A DNA stretch of 64,000 nucleotides from Marinobacter goseongensis (GTDB lineage Bacteria; Pseudomonadota; Gammaproteobacteria; Pseudomonadales; Oleiphilaceae), in contig NZ_JAKZAI010000002.1 in assembly GCF_023156235.1 (NCBI RefSeq), positions 1-64,000 of the forward strand. The letters run 5' to 3'. Positions within the stretch are counted from its first letter, which is position 1, and the number at the start of each line of letters is the position of its first letter. Shown here in pieces: positions 34,713 through 43,858 of this stretch. Made by a program: the position numbers and the translations under genes. The notes under the pieces are model-generated. The model was not told where the DNA came from, ran no database searches, and worked only from the letters and a program-made list of their open reading frames with translations.

Positions 34713-35660
34713 TCACACGGGCTTCTTGTTCTCCCGGTAAAAGCGGAAGATCTCTTTCAGCGGCCTTCTTGGGGTAAATCCGAATTCCTTGCCAAAGGCT
34801 CTGCCGTCAATGACGACAGGATACTTGAAAAAGTGCATCAGATACGACGGAAAACTTCTCAGATTCAGTGTCCGTAATATCAGTCTCGGCACAATCGGAG
34901 GCACCGACGGAATCGGCAGGCGCTGGCAGCCACAAAGCTTCAGAGCATGCTGATAGGCCACCCAGTCTTCGGGCGCCACATTGAAGACGCCCCGCTGGGT
35001 TTTGTTGTAGGCAAGTACAATGGCGTCGGCCATGTCGTCGATGTGGATGAACTGCATCATCGGGGAAAAGCCCGCCAGAACCGGCGCCCGCTCACTGGCC
35101 AGCAGGGTGCTGATAGAGTTCCTGACCCCGGGACCGACAATGTTGCAGGGCCGCAGAATGGTGATATTCAGTTCGGGATAGCGCCAGAGGTAAATATTGG
35201 CCAGGTTCTCCAGCTCAACCGAATCAACCAGATCGGCGCTCAGCCCGACACTCTTGAGGGGCGCCTCTTCGTCAATCAGCGCCGGATTGTAGGCAACGGC
35301 GCCGTAGACGTGAAAGGTCGACAGCACCACAACCCGCCGAATACCGTATTTGTGGCTCAGGTCCAGTAGCTTCTGAGTGCCCAGCACGTTGGCGTTGTAG
35401 CGGCGCATCCGGGTCAGCTGGCTGGACATGATGCGGCCAAGATGAATCACGCCGTCGAACTTGTATCGCCGGAAAAGATCCTCGAAAACCCGTTTGTTGA
35501 AGTCAATGCAGTAGCTCGGGATGTCATCGCCCAGATAGACCTGTTCCCGGAAATCCACAGCGACCAGATCGCAGTGATCCCGCAGGCGATCAATCACCTG
35601 TTGTGCCAAAGCACCGGCGACGCCGGTTACCAGAATGCGTGGTCTTTGTTGCTTGCTCAT
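34713..35660 (-). CDS. NAD-dependent epimerase/dehydratase (extended SDR)
   Basis: The 315-residue protein has a Rossmann motif TGVAGALAQQ near residue 12 and an acidic residue at the second strand end (VAVDFRE), indicating NAD(H). It also has a SDR-type substrate domain with HVYGAVAYNP near residue 125. The usual YxxxK is not obvious in the classical place, so the activity may differ from sugar epimerases. It is coupled to the upstream acyltransferase by a 1-nt TGATG overlap, and follows in a run with prsK. It could modify a lipid-linked or sugar substrate; I cannot assign it. Confidence 0.82.
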   Translation of the reverse strand: MSKQQRPRILVTGVAGALAQQVIDRLRDHCDLVAVDFREQVYLGDDIPSYCIDFNKRVFEDLFRRYKFDGVIHLGRIMSSQLTRMRRYNANVLGTQKLLDLSHKYGIRRVVVLSTFHVYGAVAYNPALIDEEAPLKSVGLSADLVDSVELENLANIYLWRYPELNITILRPCNIVGPGVRNSISTLLASERAPVLAGFSPMMQFIHIDDMADAIVLAYNKTQRGVFNVAPEDWVAYQHALKLCGCQRLPIPSVPPIVPRLILRTLNLRSFPSYLMHFFKYPVVIDGRAFGKEFGFTPRRPLKEIFRFYRENKKPV

Positions 35661-36475
35661 CAGAACAGCCTTTTCCTTTCGCTCAGCCCCTTGTCAATCA
35701 GCTTGCTGATTTCGCCTTTGACCTGTTCTACCCGTTCGGTCACCTGCTCTTCGGGGATTTCCCGGTCATCAAAGAACATCGGTGGACCGAAGTTGAGGTG
35801 CACCTTGGCCGGCAGGATGACCGGCAAAGCCACCGGTGCATAGGGTACGCCCAGGGCCTTTGCCAACGGCTTGATGTTGGCAATGGCCGGTATGGTTTCC
35901 TCGCAGCCGACCACGCCCACCGGCACGATCGTCGCCTTGTATTTCATGGCCAGATGCATGAAGCCGTTTCCGAATCGCTTGAGCTGGTACCGGTCCTGGT
36001 AGAGCTTGCCCGATCCTCGCACCCCTTCAGGAAACACAATAACCGCTTCGTTGTTGGCCAGCATTTTGGCGCAATTGGTCGGGTCGCCCAGCACGGCGCC
36101 TACCTCGTTCAGCAGGTTGCCAAGATAAGGGACCGTGGGAAAGAAACGTTCAATCATAGCTCGCGGAATTCGTGGTTTTTCTTTCCGTGAGGCCAGGGCG
36201 TACCCGATCAGCAGCCCGTCAATCGGAAGCTGTCCGCTGTGGTTGGCGATAATCAGCACCGGTCCCTCGGCGGGGATGTGTTCAACGCCGCTGGCCTCCA
36301 CCCGGAAGTACTTCTCATACACGTGGCGGGTCAGCGAGAGCCCGTATTTGATGGCCTCGTTGTTGTAGCCCCAGGGGTCGTATCCCAGGCTGCCGATAGG
36401 CTTGCGGATCCGGTTGATCTGTTCGCTCAGTTCCGCCGGAACCAGTTTCGATTTCAGAATGGATGCCAGACTCAT
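35660..36475 (-). CDS. Lysophospholipid acyltransferase family protein
   Basis: The 271-residue protein has the PlsC-type acyltransferase motif HxxxxD in NHSGQLPID (about residues 78-86) and the second motif FPEGVRGSGK (about 149-158), which binds the glycerol phosphate. No long hydrophobic N-terminal segment is seen. Members add acyl chains to lysophosphatidic acid or to other alcohols. Its stop overlaps the start of the SDR gene by one base, so the two probably act in one lipid-modifying step. Confidence 0.87.
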   Translation of the reverse strand: MSLASILKSKLVPAELSEQINRIRKPIGSLGYDPWGYNNEAIKYGLSLTRHVYEKYFRVEASGVEHIPAEGPVLIIANHSGQLPIDGLLIGYALASRKEKPRIPRAMIERFFPTVPYLGNLLNEVGAVLGDPTNCAKMLANNEAVIVFPEGVRGSGKLYQDRYQLKRFGNGFMHLAMKYKATIVPVGVVGCEETIPAIANIKPLAKALGVPYAPVALPVILPAKVHLNFGPPMFFDDREIPEEQVTERVEQVKGEISKLIDKGLSERKRLF

Positions 36476-36492
36476 GGCGACTCCCTGATGGT

Positions 36493-37398
36493 TTAAATTC
36501 GTCCGATCAACACGCCAAGGGTATGGCTTTGGCCTTCATTCAATACCCGATAATCACTTAACGCATTGGCGGTTTCGACACACAGCATGGATTTCCAGCC
36601 ACTGTCCGGAAAGTCGCTGAGCGCTCTGGCTTTGGCGGGGCCGGGGTTCCAGACTACGGTTGAGTCGCTGCCGATGGCGTTCAGTGTTCGCCGCGACGCT
36701 GGTGAGGCTACTACCATTGGCGCCCCGGATTCGTAGATCCTGTCCGTTTCTCCGTCAAACGTGACATCGCCATGCTGGGGGTGGTAGCTCCAGTCAAGCA
36801 GCGTGTCGACATAATCCGCACCGGCAAGGCCTTCAATGCGGGTTCGGTGTATATCCGGTGTTGGCAGGTAAGTGTGCAGAGCCTGGGTAAACGCCAGAGG
36901 TGCGGCGCCCAGATTGGTGGTGGTCAGCGCAATCTGGCAGCCCTTGACCGAAAAACTGAAGGTGGCGAGGAGCAACGCATGCCCCTCCCACGTGTCTGCA
37001 AAATCATCATTGGCATCGAGAGACAGGCAGATTTCCACCTCGTGGGCGGACTCCCGGACGTCTTCGAGTTTCCACAGGGCGGTTCGCGCAAAGCCATGGG
37101 CGGAATTGGTATGGATTCGCTTGCGGACCTCCGGAGGATTCCGCTCCGGTGCGCCAAACCACGGCCAGCAGACAGGAATGCCGCCACGGATTGCCCGCCC
37201 GGTTGCGAAGCGGGCTGTATCGCTCAGCCACAGCCAGTCGGGCTTGTCATGGGTGGCAAAGTGGGTCAGGTGAGCACCCTGTAGAAACAGTTGGGCGCGG
37301 AAAAGCGGGTGGTGCACTTCCATGGCCTCCAGTTCCCCGTGGGTTTTCCAGCGGGTAAACGACCAATGCCCGGGTTTCGTCGTCACTAGGTGCCTCAT
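36493..37398 (-). CDS. D-hexose-6-phosphate mutarotase (YeaD-like aldose 1-epimerase)
   Basis: The 301-residue product is an aldose 1-epimerase-fold protein of the YeaD type. The family blocks GGIPVCWPWFG (about 72-82), FTQALHTY near 168, and a late WNPGPAKARALSDF segment near 253 fit hexose-6-phosphate mutarotases, including the catalytic His and Glu expected in these blocks. It interconverts the alpha and beta anomers of glucose-6-phosphate. It lies 17 nt upstream of the acyltransferase in the same direction. Confidence 0.9.
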   Translation of the reverse strand: MRHLVTTKPGHWSFTRWKTHGELEAMEVHHPLFRAQLFLQGAHLTHFATHDKPDWLWLSDTARFATGRAIRGGIPVCWPWFGAPERNPPEVRKRIHTNSAHGFARTALWKLEDVRESAHEVEICLSLDANDDFADTWEGHALLLATFSFSVKGCQIALTTTNLGAAPLAFTQALHTYLPTPDIHRTRIEGLAGADYVDTLLDWSYHPQHGDVTFDGETDRIYESGAPMVVASPASRRTLNAIGSDSTVVWNPGPAKARALSDFPDSGWKSMLCVETANALSDYRVLNEGQSHTLGVLIGRI

Positions 37399-37532
37399 AC
37401 CGCAGAAAGTTTCTTTAATTCGCCGGCCCTGCGCCGGGGATTACGTGTATTTGCGTAGCCACAGAGTAAATTAAAACTGACGCTGTCGCGAGATTCCGGC
37501 CTAAAATATCGGCCTGTCACAGGAGGCAATGC

Positions 37533-38288
37533 ATGAAATCCAGCGTCATCAGACCCATTCGTGGGCGTCTTCCCGGAGGAGCCCGACCGGCACTCGGAGC
37601 GGTATCTGGCGACGTGGATCTTTGTGTCCCGGCGCGTGAAGCGCCGGCGATCGATGTCCCGGTCAGTGAAGCGTGGCTCGACACCCTGGCCGCAGGCCTG
37701 ACGGACTCCGGCTGGATGAGCCTGGACGTGCGCGAAAAGCTGGGCCGAAGTCTGTTGCAGGGGCTGCTGGATGAGGTGCGCATCCTCGACGTGACCGAGT
37801 CAATGAAGGATGCGGGCATCGGCCGCGGCGCCGATCTGATCCGCGACCGATCGGTACGGCGCGACAAGATTGCGTGGCTGCAGGGCGCCACGGTTCCCCA
37901 GCAGCTCCTGCTCCGCTTTCTGGATGAAGTGCGCATGGGCCTGAACCGCCGGCTGTTTCTTGGCCTGAAGCGCATTGAATCCCACTATGCGACCTACCAC
38001 TCGGGGGATTTTTACCGCCGGCATGTGGACAGCTTTGCCGGCCGTGCTTCGAGGGTGGTCAGTCTGGTTCTTTACCTGAATGACGAGTGGGCCAGCACCG
38101 ATGGAGGGGCGCTGCAGATCTACAGCCGCGACAGTCAGAACAAGGTCTGTGGAACGGTCCTGCCAGAGATGGGGAGAATCGCGCTGTTCATGAGCGAGGA
38201 TATTCCCCATGAGGTGCTACCGGCCAACCGCACCCGCTACAGTCTTGCCTGCTGGTTCCGGCAGGACGAAGTGCCTCTTCCGTTGTAG
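37533..38288 (+). CDS. 2-oxoglutarate/Fe(II)-dependent oxygenase
   Basis: The 251-residue protein carries the prolyl-4-hydroxylase-type HxD...H iron site: RRHVDSF near residues 167-173 and IPHEVLP near 228. RYSLACWF near 239 supplies the arginine that binds 2-oxoglutarate. The jelly-roll strands between them are typical. The N-terminal 80 residues are not recognised. Members hydroxylate proteins or small molecules, and the substrate is unknown here. The ATG has a perfect AGGAGG site. It lies just upstream of the SRP RNA gene. Confidence 0.88.
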   Translation: MKSSVIRPIRGRLPGGARPALGAVSGDVDLCVPAREAPAIDVPVSEAWLDTLAAGLTDSGWMSLDVREKLGRSLLQGLLDEVRILDVTESMKDAGIGRGADLIRDRSVRRDKIAWLQGATVPQQLLLRFLDEVRMGLNRRLFLGLKRIESHYATYHSGDFYRRHVDSFAGRASRVVSLVLYLNDEWASTDGGALQIYSRDSQNKVCGTVLPEMGRIALFMSEDIPHEVLPANRTRYSLACWFRQDEVPLPL

Positions 38289-38314
38289 GAAGCGCTGCTT
38301 TCCGTTTTAAGTCG

Positions 38315-38343
38315 TTGTAGTGGGGCACCCCATTTGCTACTAT
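38315..38343 (+). promoter_or_regulatory. Sigma-70 promoter of the SRP RNA gene
   Basis: TTGTAG (38315-38320) and TACTAT (38338-38343) are separated by 17 nt, the ideal spacing. A short 5' leader would then be removed from the precursor RNA. Confidence 0.55.
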
Positions 38344-38382
38344 GCGCGCCGCTTTCGGGGAATTGTCCCGGAACGCCGTTAT

Positions 38383-38492
38383 GGTGGCTCCATTGGTGCC
38401 TCCGCAACATGAAACCGTGAACCCGGTCAGGCCCGGAAGGGAGCAGCCGAAGCGGTGGAATTGTGTGCCGGAGTGTCGCTGGTGGAGTCACC
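38383..38492 (+). ncRNA. ffs: Signal recognition particle RNA (4.5S)
   Basis: The conserved SRP Alu-less hairpin is visible: the tip segment GGTCAGGCCCGGAAGGGAGC followed by AGCCGAAGCGG matches the Ffh-binding region of E. coli 4.5S RNA. The outer stem pairs GGTGGCTCC with GGAGTCACC. It lies just before dnaX, the usual neighbour. The ends are placed by the outer stem and may be off by a few bases. Confidence 0.93.
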
Positions 38493-38628
38493 CCCAGACC
38501 TCCTCCTCTTCTCGTTTTTATCTGGCTGAAATCATCGCTTTTTCCAGTTCCGACCCGGCGCTGTCCGTCTTCTTCTCACGCTGGGACCGTGCTAAGGTTA
38601 AGGTCATTTTCACAGCAGTTGGCGAAAC

Positions 38629-40587
38629 ATGAGCTACCAGGTACTTGCCCGTAAATGGCGCCCCCGCACATTTGAAGACATGGTCGGCCAGGAGCATGTG
38701 CTGCAGGCACTGATCCACGCTTTGAAAAACCAGCGTCTTCACCATGCTTACCTGTTCACGGGGACCCGAGGTGTGGGTAAAACCACCATCGGCCGGCTGC
38801 TGGCGCGATGTCTGAATTGTGAAACCGGTGTTAGCCCGACGCCCTGTGGCGAGTGCAGCAGTTGCCGCGAGATTCAGGATGGCCGGTTTGTAGACCTCAT
38901 CGAGATCGACGCCGCGTCCCGCACCGGTGTCGACGATATGCGCGAACTGACAGACAACGTGCAGTACGCGCCGACTCGTGGCCGCTTCAAGGTGTATCTC
39001 ATTGACGAGGTGCACATGCTGACAAACCAGTCCTTCAATGCCTTTCTGAAAACACTGGAGGAACCGCCGGAGCATGTGAAGTTCCTGCTGGCAACCACCG
39101 ATCCCCAGAAGCTTCCGGTAACGGTGCTGTCCCGGTGCCTGCAATTCAATCTGAAGCGCATGACGCCTGAGCACATTGCCGGTCATCTTAAACATGTGCT
39201 CGGTGAAGAGCATATTCCATTCGAAGACCCCGCGTTGTGGCTGCTGGCTCGCGCCGCCGATGGCAGCATGCGGGACGCCCTGAGCCTGACCGATCAGGCC
39301 ATTGCCTTTGGCAATCAGAAACTGGCAGCCAGTGATGTCAGCAACATGCTGGGTACCATTGATCAGCGTGATATCGAACGACTGGTCCATGCCTTGGTGG
39401 AAAATGATGGGCCCTCACTGCTGGCTGAAATTCAGCGTATTTCCGATTTCGCGCCAGACTACAGTGTGATCCTGGCTGACCTGCTGTCGCTGTTTCATCG
39501 GGTCACCATGGAGCAGGTGGTACCCGGAAGTGCCGACAATGCCCTGGGTGACGCCGCTCAGGTGCAGGCCCTGGCCCGCAAGCTCAGTGCCGAAGATGCG
39601 CAACTGTTTTACCAGGCAGCGTTAATGGGCCGTAAAGATCTCGCGGTCACGCCCGACGCCCGCATGGGATTCGAAATGACTCTGCTGCGCATGCTGGCGT
39701 TTCGTCCGGGAACGGACCGCCGGGAGCCGCCGGCAACCGGTTCCTCGCGTACCGGCGCCGACGCTCAGGAACCTCGCGACGAGCCTGAACCTGTCTCCGC
39801 CCCGGCATCAGCGCCTGCGGTTCGACCTGAGCAGGCGGCCGAACAGGTGCCGGAGGTGCCGAATACTGAGGCACCTGAGGCGCGGCGCGAGCCCGCAGTC
39901 GAGTCACCACCCGCTTCGGTAAACGATGTTGGCGCCACTGACGACTTCGATCCCGGCCCGGTGCCCGATTACCTCAGTGATAACGAGCCGCAGCCGGTTG
40001 AGCCTGGGTCCGCTGCGTTGCAGCGACCTTCCGGGATGGAGTCTGAAGCGCCTTTGGCGGAAGCTGATGCAGAGCTAACCGCTGCAAATCCTGAAGCGCC
40101 CTCAACGGCGGATCTTGAAAAGCCCTCAGTGGAGGAAGTTGACGAGACAGCGGCGATGCCAATGCCAGAGCCCGAACCTGCTTCAGAGCCCGCGCACAGC
40201 GGCGATTTCAACTGGCAGCGTGATTTCCGCAGTCTGGGCATCGTGGGCATGCCTGGCAACCTGGCCAGCCATACGGCGATGGTCCGGGAAGGTAATCAGA
40301 TTCTCCTCACCATGGAGGAAGGCCACGCGCGGCTGTTGAACGCAAGGCATCAGGACAAAATACTGGCTGCCTTGAGAAACCGGTTTGGCGACGCCATTAC
40401 TGTGCGTATCGAGCAGGGGAATACGGGCGGCCATACTCCGGCAGCCTGGGAAGAGCACCAGCGGGTGGCGCGGCAGAAGGCGGCCGTGAGTTCGATTCAG
40501 AGCGATCCGCTGGTCAGGTCCATCGTTGAACGTTTCGAGGCACGGGTCGTTGAAGAGAGTATCCGGCCCGCTCAGAATTCAGGTTGA
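38629..40587 (+). CDS. dnaX: DNA polymerase III subunit gamma/tau DnaX
   Basis: DnaX is the clamp-loader ATPase that assembles the beta clamp and holds the polymerase holoenzyme. The 652-residue protein has the P-loop GTRGVGKT at about 45-52 and a zinc site in [19 protein letters not shown]. Then come the DEVHMLT Walker B-like segment and the SRC sensor motif ([11 protein letters not shown]). A long proline, alanine and glutamate-rich linker (about 370-520) leads to the tau domain that binds polymerase. I do not see the AAAAAAG slippage site used by E. coli to make gamma, so gamma may be made differently or not at all. Confidence 0.97.
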   Translation: MSYQVLARKWRPRTFEDMVGQEHVLQALIHALKNQRLHHAYLFTGTRGVGKTTIGRLLARCLNCETGVSPTPCGECSSCREIQDGRFVDLIEIDAASRTGVDDMRELTDNVQYAPTRGRFKVYLIDEVHMLTNQSFNAFLKTLEEPPEHVKFLLATTDPQKLPVTVLSRCLQFNLKRMTPEHIAGHLKHVLGEEHIPFEDPALWLLARAADGSMRDALSLTDQAIAFGNQKLAASDVSNMLGTIDQRDIERLVHALVENDGPSLLAEIQRISDFAPDYSVILADLLSLFHRVTMEQVVPGSADNALGDAAQVQALARKLSAEDAQLFYQAALMGRKDLAVTPDARMGFEMTLLRMLAFRPGTDRREPPATGSSRTGADAQEPRDEPEPVSAPASAPAVRPEQAAEQVPEVPNTEAPEARREPAVESPPASVNDVGATDDFDPGPVPDYLSDNEPQPVEPGSAALQRPSGMESEAPLAEADAELTAANPEAPSTADLEKPSVEEVDETAAMPMPEPEPASEPAHSGDFNWQRDFRSLGIVGMPGNLASHTAMVREGNQILLTMEEGHARLLNARHQDKILAALRNRFGDAITVRIEQGNTGGHTPAAWEEHQRVARQKAAVSSIQSDPLVRSIVERFEARVVEESIRPAQNSG

Positions 40588-40600
40588 AGGAGAACACGCT

Positions 40601-40924
40601 ATGATGAACGGCATGGGCGATTTAATGAAAAAAGCCCAAAAAATGCAGGAAGACATGCAGAAAGCCCAGGAAGAAATTGCCAAGGCCGAGGTCACAGGCG
40701 AGTCCGGAGCGGGACTGGTGAAAGTCACCATGAACGGTCGCCACGACGTCCGCAAGGTCGAGATTGACCCTTCGCTGATGAGTGAAGAGAAAGAGATTCT
40801 GGAAGACTTGCTGGCGGCGGCTGTCAATGACGCGGTTCGGCGGGTCGAGGCCAATCAGAAAGAAAAGATGTCCGGTATGATGTCCGGCATGGGGATGCCG
40901 CCGGGCTTCAAGATGCCGTTTTAG
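40601..40924 (+). CDS. YbaB/EbfC nucleoid-associated protein
   Basis: The 107-residue protein has the helix-strand-helix pattern of YbaB/EbfC, starting [20 protein letters not shown] and ending in a methionine/glycine tail ([12 protein letters not shown]). It binds DNA as a dimer in bacteria of this group. It follows dnaX by 13 nt with an AAGGAGA site, and precedes recR, the normal order. The first of two adjacent ATG codons is chosen on spacing. Confidence 0.95.
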   Translation: MMNGMGDLMKKAQKMQEDMQKAQEEIAKAEVTGESGAGLVKVTMNGRHDVRKVEIDPSLMSEEKEILEDLLAAAVNDAVRRVEANQKEKMSGMMSGMGMPPGFKMPF

Positions 40925-40971
40925 TTCAATGGCCTAAGCGTATCTTTTAATGTGAAGTAAGAGGAATTTGC

Positions 40972-41574
40972 ATGGCGTTCAGCCCGCTGGTAGATGAACT
41001 GGTGGAGTCCCTTCGGTGTCTTCCCGGAGTAGGCCAGAAAACCGCGCAGCGTATGGCGTTTCATTTGTTGGAGCGCGGTCGTCCGGGCGGTGTTCGTCTG
41101 TCTGAAGCATTGGGTACCGCCATGGCTGACGTGCGCCGCTGCGACAGCTGCCAGAACTTCGCCGATTCGTCACGGTGCGGCATCTGTGAGAATCCGGAGC
41201 GGCACAACGGTACGCTCTGTGTGGTCGAGAGTCCGTCGGATCTGCTAGCGATCGAGCAGGCGGGTGACTATCGCGGCAGCTATTTCGTGCTGATGGGGCA
41301 CCTTTCGCCCATCGACGGCGTGGGCCCGGAAGAGATTGGTATCGAGCGCCTGCTGAATCGCATCGCGCAGGAAAATGTGACCGAGCTGATTCTCGCCACC
41401 AATCCCACGGTGGAGGGCGAAGCCACCGCCCATTACATCGCAGACCGTCTCGATGGCCGGGGCGTACTGATTACCCGTCTGGCTCACGGCATTCCTGTGG
41501 GTGGCGAACTTGGCTACGTGGACGGCTTCACGTTGACCCACGCATTCCGGGGCCGCAAACCCCTCTCTGAATAA
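40972..41574 (+). CDS. recR: Recombination protein RecR
   Basis: RecR works with RecF and RecO to load RecA at gaps. The 200-residue protein has the helix-hairpin-helix region with [18 protein letters not shown] at about 14-31, then a zinc finger [16 protein letters not shown], then a Toprim domain ([15 protein letters not shown]). The length is the usual one. It is in the standard dnaX-ybaB-recR block. Confidence 0.97.
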   Translation: MAFSPLVDELVESLRCLPGVGQKTAQRMAFHLLERGRPGGVRLSEALGTAMADVRRCDSCQNFADSSRCGICENPERHNGTLCVVESPSDLLAIEQAGDYRGSYFVLMGHLSPIDGVGPEEIGIERLLNRIAQENVTELILATNPTVEGEATAHYIADRLDGRGVLITRLAHGIPVGGELGYVDGFTLTHAFRGRKPLSE

Positions 41575-41594
41575 CGACGGATCGAGCATTTCCT

Positions 41595-42746
41595 ATGGCC
41601 CCACCAACCACTCCGGTCGCAACCGCGCCCCCGGCGCCAACAACTATTGAATGGATCACCGAGCCCGAATCACTCGACCAATGGTTGCTGGCGGGTAAGA
41701 ACGAGCCACTGGCGCTGGATACGGAATTTGAGCGGGTAAGCACGTTCTTTCCGATTCCTGGCCTTGTGCAGTTGGGGCTGGGCGAACAGTATCGTCTGGT
41801 GGACCCAGCGGTCGCAGAGCAATCCGTTGAATTTCGCCGGGTTCTCGCGGACAACCGTCAGCCAAAACTGCTTTATGCCATGAGTGAAGATCTGGAGCTG
41901 TTTCGCCATTGGCTTCAACTGGAGCCCGCCGGCGTTATCGATCTTCAGATTGGCGCGGCGCTTGCCGGAGCGGGATTCTCGGTGGGTTATGCTCGCCTGG
42001 TGGAAACGTTGTTCGGTGCTACCCTCGACAAGTCCGCTACCCGCTCGGACTGGGTTTCGCGGCCGCTCAGCGAAGCGCAGCAGCGTTACGCGCTGGACGA
42101 TATCCGGTTTCTGGCGCCTGTGTACGATTGGGTGATGTCCAATCTGTCGGTTCGTGGTTTTGAGGCAGCTCTCGCAGAGGAGTCCGACCGGTTTGCATCG
42201 GAGCTCGCCAGCCAGGACGATCCCGAGAATCATTATTTGAAACTCCGTGGCGGCTGGGCGCTGCCTCTGCAGCAGCAGACTGCGCTCAAAAGGCTGGTCC
42301 TCTGGCGGGAGCAGGAATCCCGTCGTCGCGACCGCCCGCGTAATCGGGTGGTAGGGGATCCACTGTTGATCGCAATCGCCGAGCGCATGCCCGGTTCGCT
42401 CAAGGTGTTATCCAATATCCAGGGGCTACCGCAGCCGGTCATCCGTCGTTATGGTGATAAGATACTGGAGCTGCTGGATGAGGGCCTTGATGCGCCCACG
42501 GCAGATTTCGAGCCAATACAGGCCCCGCTGACTCGCGACGAGCAGGCATTCTACAAGCAGGTCAAACGGGTACTTGTCGCTGCCGCCGAGAGGGCAGATG
42601 TGCCCGTGGAATTGCTGGCACCCCGGAAACGGCTTGAGGCGGTGGTTCATCGCCGGGATCTTGCTGCTGGTCTTTTCAACAGCGGGTGGCGCAGTCAGAT
42701 TATCGCGCCGGTTCGTGAGCAGCTTGAGGATTTATTGAAATCATGA
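41595..42746 (+). CDS. rnd: Ribonuclease D
   Basis: RNase D is a 3'-5' exoribonuclease that trims tRNA precursors. The 383-residue protein has the DEDD exonuclease domain with DTEFERVSTF near residue 35, the YAMSEDLELF block with its Asp, and a C-terminal Tyr/Asp motif around RYALDDIRFL. An HRDC helical domain follows at about 215-290. It lies 20 nt after recR and overlaps ycgL by 4 nt. Confidence 0.95.
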   Translation: MAPPTTPVATAPPAPTTIEWITEPESLDQWLLAGKNEPLALDTEFERVSTFFPIPGLVQLGLGEQYRLVDPAVAEQSVEFRRVLADNRQPKLLYAMSEDLELFRHWLQLEPAGVIDLQIGAALAGAGFSVGYARLVETLFGATLDKSATRSDWVSRPLSEAQQRYALDDIRFLAPVYDWVMSNLSVRGFEAALAEESDRFASELASQDDPENHYLKLRGGWALPLQQQTALKRLVLWREQESRRRDRPRNRVVGDPLLIAIAERMPGSLKVLSNIQGLPQPVIRRYGDKILELLDEGLDAPTADFEPIQAPLTRDEQAFYKQVKRVLVAAAERADVPVELLAPRKRLEAVVHRRDLAAGLFNSGWRSQIIAPVREQLEDLLKS

Positions 42747-43036
42747 GTGACAAACAGTTTGTGTCGGTGTTCCGCAGCAGTAAAAAAGCGGACACCTATC
42801 TTTATGTCCGTCGCGGGCAAATCTGGGAGGAGCTTCCCGAAAGCCTGCGCGGTATCTTCGGGACGCCGGTTCATGCCATGGATCTGATTCTTACGCCGGA
42901 GCGGAAACTTGCCCGCACCAGCGGAAGGCAGGTTCTGGATGCCATCGCAGACAAGGATTTTTTTCTGCAGATGCCGGAAGAGCAGGATTCCTACGTGGTG
43001 GACTTCCGGAGAAAGCCGGAGCAACGCCAGTCATGA
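42743..43036 (+). CDS. ycgL: YcgL-domain protein
   Basis: This 97-residue protein has the YcgL fold markers: FRSSKKADTYLYVRR at the N-terminus and the GTPVHAMDLILTPERKLAR segment in the middle. The family is widespread in gammaproteobacteria and has no settled function. It overlaps rnd by 4 nt and ycgN by 4 nt, so the three are coupled. Confidence 0.92.
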   Translation: MSDKQFVSVFRSSKKADTYLYVRRGQIWEELPESLRGIFGTPVHAMDLILTPERKLARTSGRQVLDAIADKDFFLQMPEEQDSYVVDFRRKPEQRQS

Positions 43037-43479
43037 TCGCGCAGATCCCGTTCTGGCAGCGCAAACGTCTCGACGAAATGACGTCTGCGGAGTGGGAATC
43101 CCTGTGTGACGGCTGCGGCAAATGCTGCCTCGCCAAACTGGAGGATGAAGACACCGGAGAGGTGTATTACACCGATCTGGTTTGTCGTTACATGGATACG
43201 GACAGCTGTCGTTGTACCGTCTATCCTGAGCGGCTAGACAAAGTGCCGGCCTGCACCGTGCTGACGCCGGACTCGTTGGCAGACTATCACTGGTTGCCAT
43301 TCACCTGCGCCTATCGGACGCTGGCGGATGGTCGACCCTTGCCTGACTGGCATCCGCTTCGCTCAGGCGATCCGGATAGCGTGCATGAGGCAGGCGTTTC
43401 GGTTCAGCACCGGGTTGCGTCCGAAGCCGGCGTCGCTGAAGAAGACTGGGAAGAACATATAATTCACTGGGTTCTGTAA
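43033..43479 (+). CDS. ycgN: YcgN-family cysteine cluster protein
   Basis: The 148-residue protein has a cysteine-rich motif CDGCGKCC at about residues 23-30 and further cysteines around RYMDTDSCRCTVYPER, typical of the YcgN (UPF0260) family that probably binds a metal or iron-sulfur cluster. The LPFTCAYR segment near 96 is also conserved. Function is unknown. It overlaps the preceding and following genes. Confidence 0.92.
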   Translation: MIAQIPFWQRKRLDEMTSAEWESLCDGCGKCCLAKLEDEDTGEVYYTDLVCRYMDTDSCRCTVYPERLDKVPACTVLTPDSLADYHWLPFTCAYRTLADGRPLPDWHPLRSGDPDSVHEAGVSVQHRVASEAGVAEEDWEEHIIHWVL

Positions 43480-43823
43480 TGATTGATACTGACGCTCAAC
43501 TCGCTTACGGCATTTTCTGGGTCATCTATGCCGTGTCATTTGTGGTTTTTTTCTACACCATGTCCCGCTTATTCAGGATTTTGCCGCTTTATGGGCTCCG
43601 AACCTTGTTACAGTCCGCGCTTATCGTGCTGTTACTGACCCCCGTGGAGTCTGCGGAAGTCAGCAGTTGGTGGGTGCCCGCCTGGCTCTACGGTGGGTAT
43701 GAGCTCATTCTCGGTGATGCGGAAGCGTCCGGCAGGGCGATTTTCAACCTGGGGGTAGCGGCGTTGGCCATGTTGTTGGTGTGGGTGCTGGATCTGGTTC
43801 GCTACCGCCTGGTGAAACGCTAG
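43479..43823 (+). CDS. Small integral membrane protein of unknown function
   Basis: The 114-residue protein has three hydrophobic stretches, about residues 8-30, 40-54 and 83-106, so a small inner-membrane protein is likely. The 55-82 region, rich in Trp and Glu, would be in the periplasm or loop. I do not recognise the family. Its start overlaps the ycgN stop by 1 nt (TAATG), and it precedes the VWA gene by 35 nt, so it may belong with that gene's membrane function. Confidence 0.7.
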   Translation: MIDTDAQLAYGIFWVIYAVSFVVFFYTMSRLFRILPLYGLRTLLQSALIVLLLTPVESAEVSSWWVPAWLYGGYELILGDAEASGRAIFNLGVAALAMLLVWVLDLVRYRLVKR

Positions 43824-43858
43824 GCTGATAACTGTAAGAACAAGAAAACGGAGCCGAG

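Noticed and set aside
38629..40587. Programmed frameshift in dnaX
   Set aside because: I looked for an A-rich slippery heptamer followed by a stem and found none; I do not call a gamma isoform.
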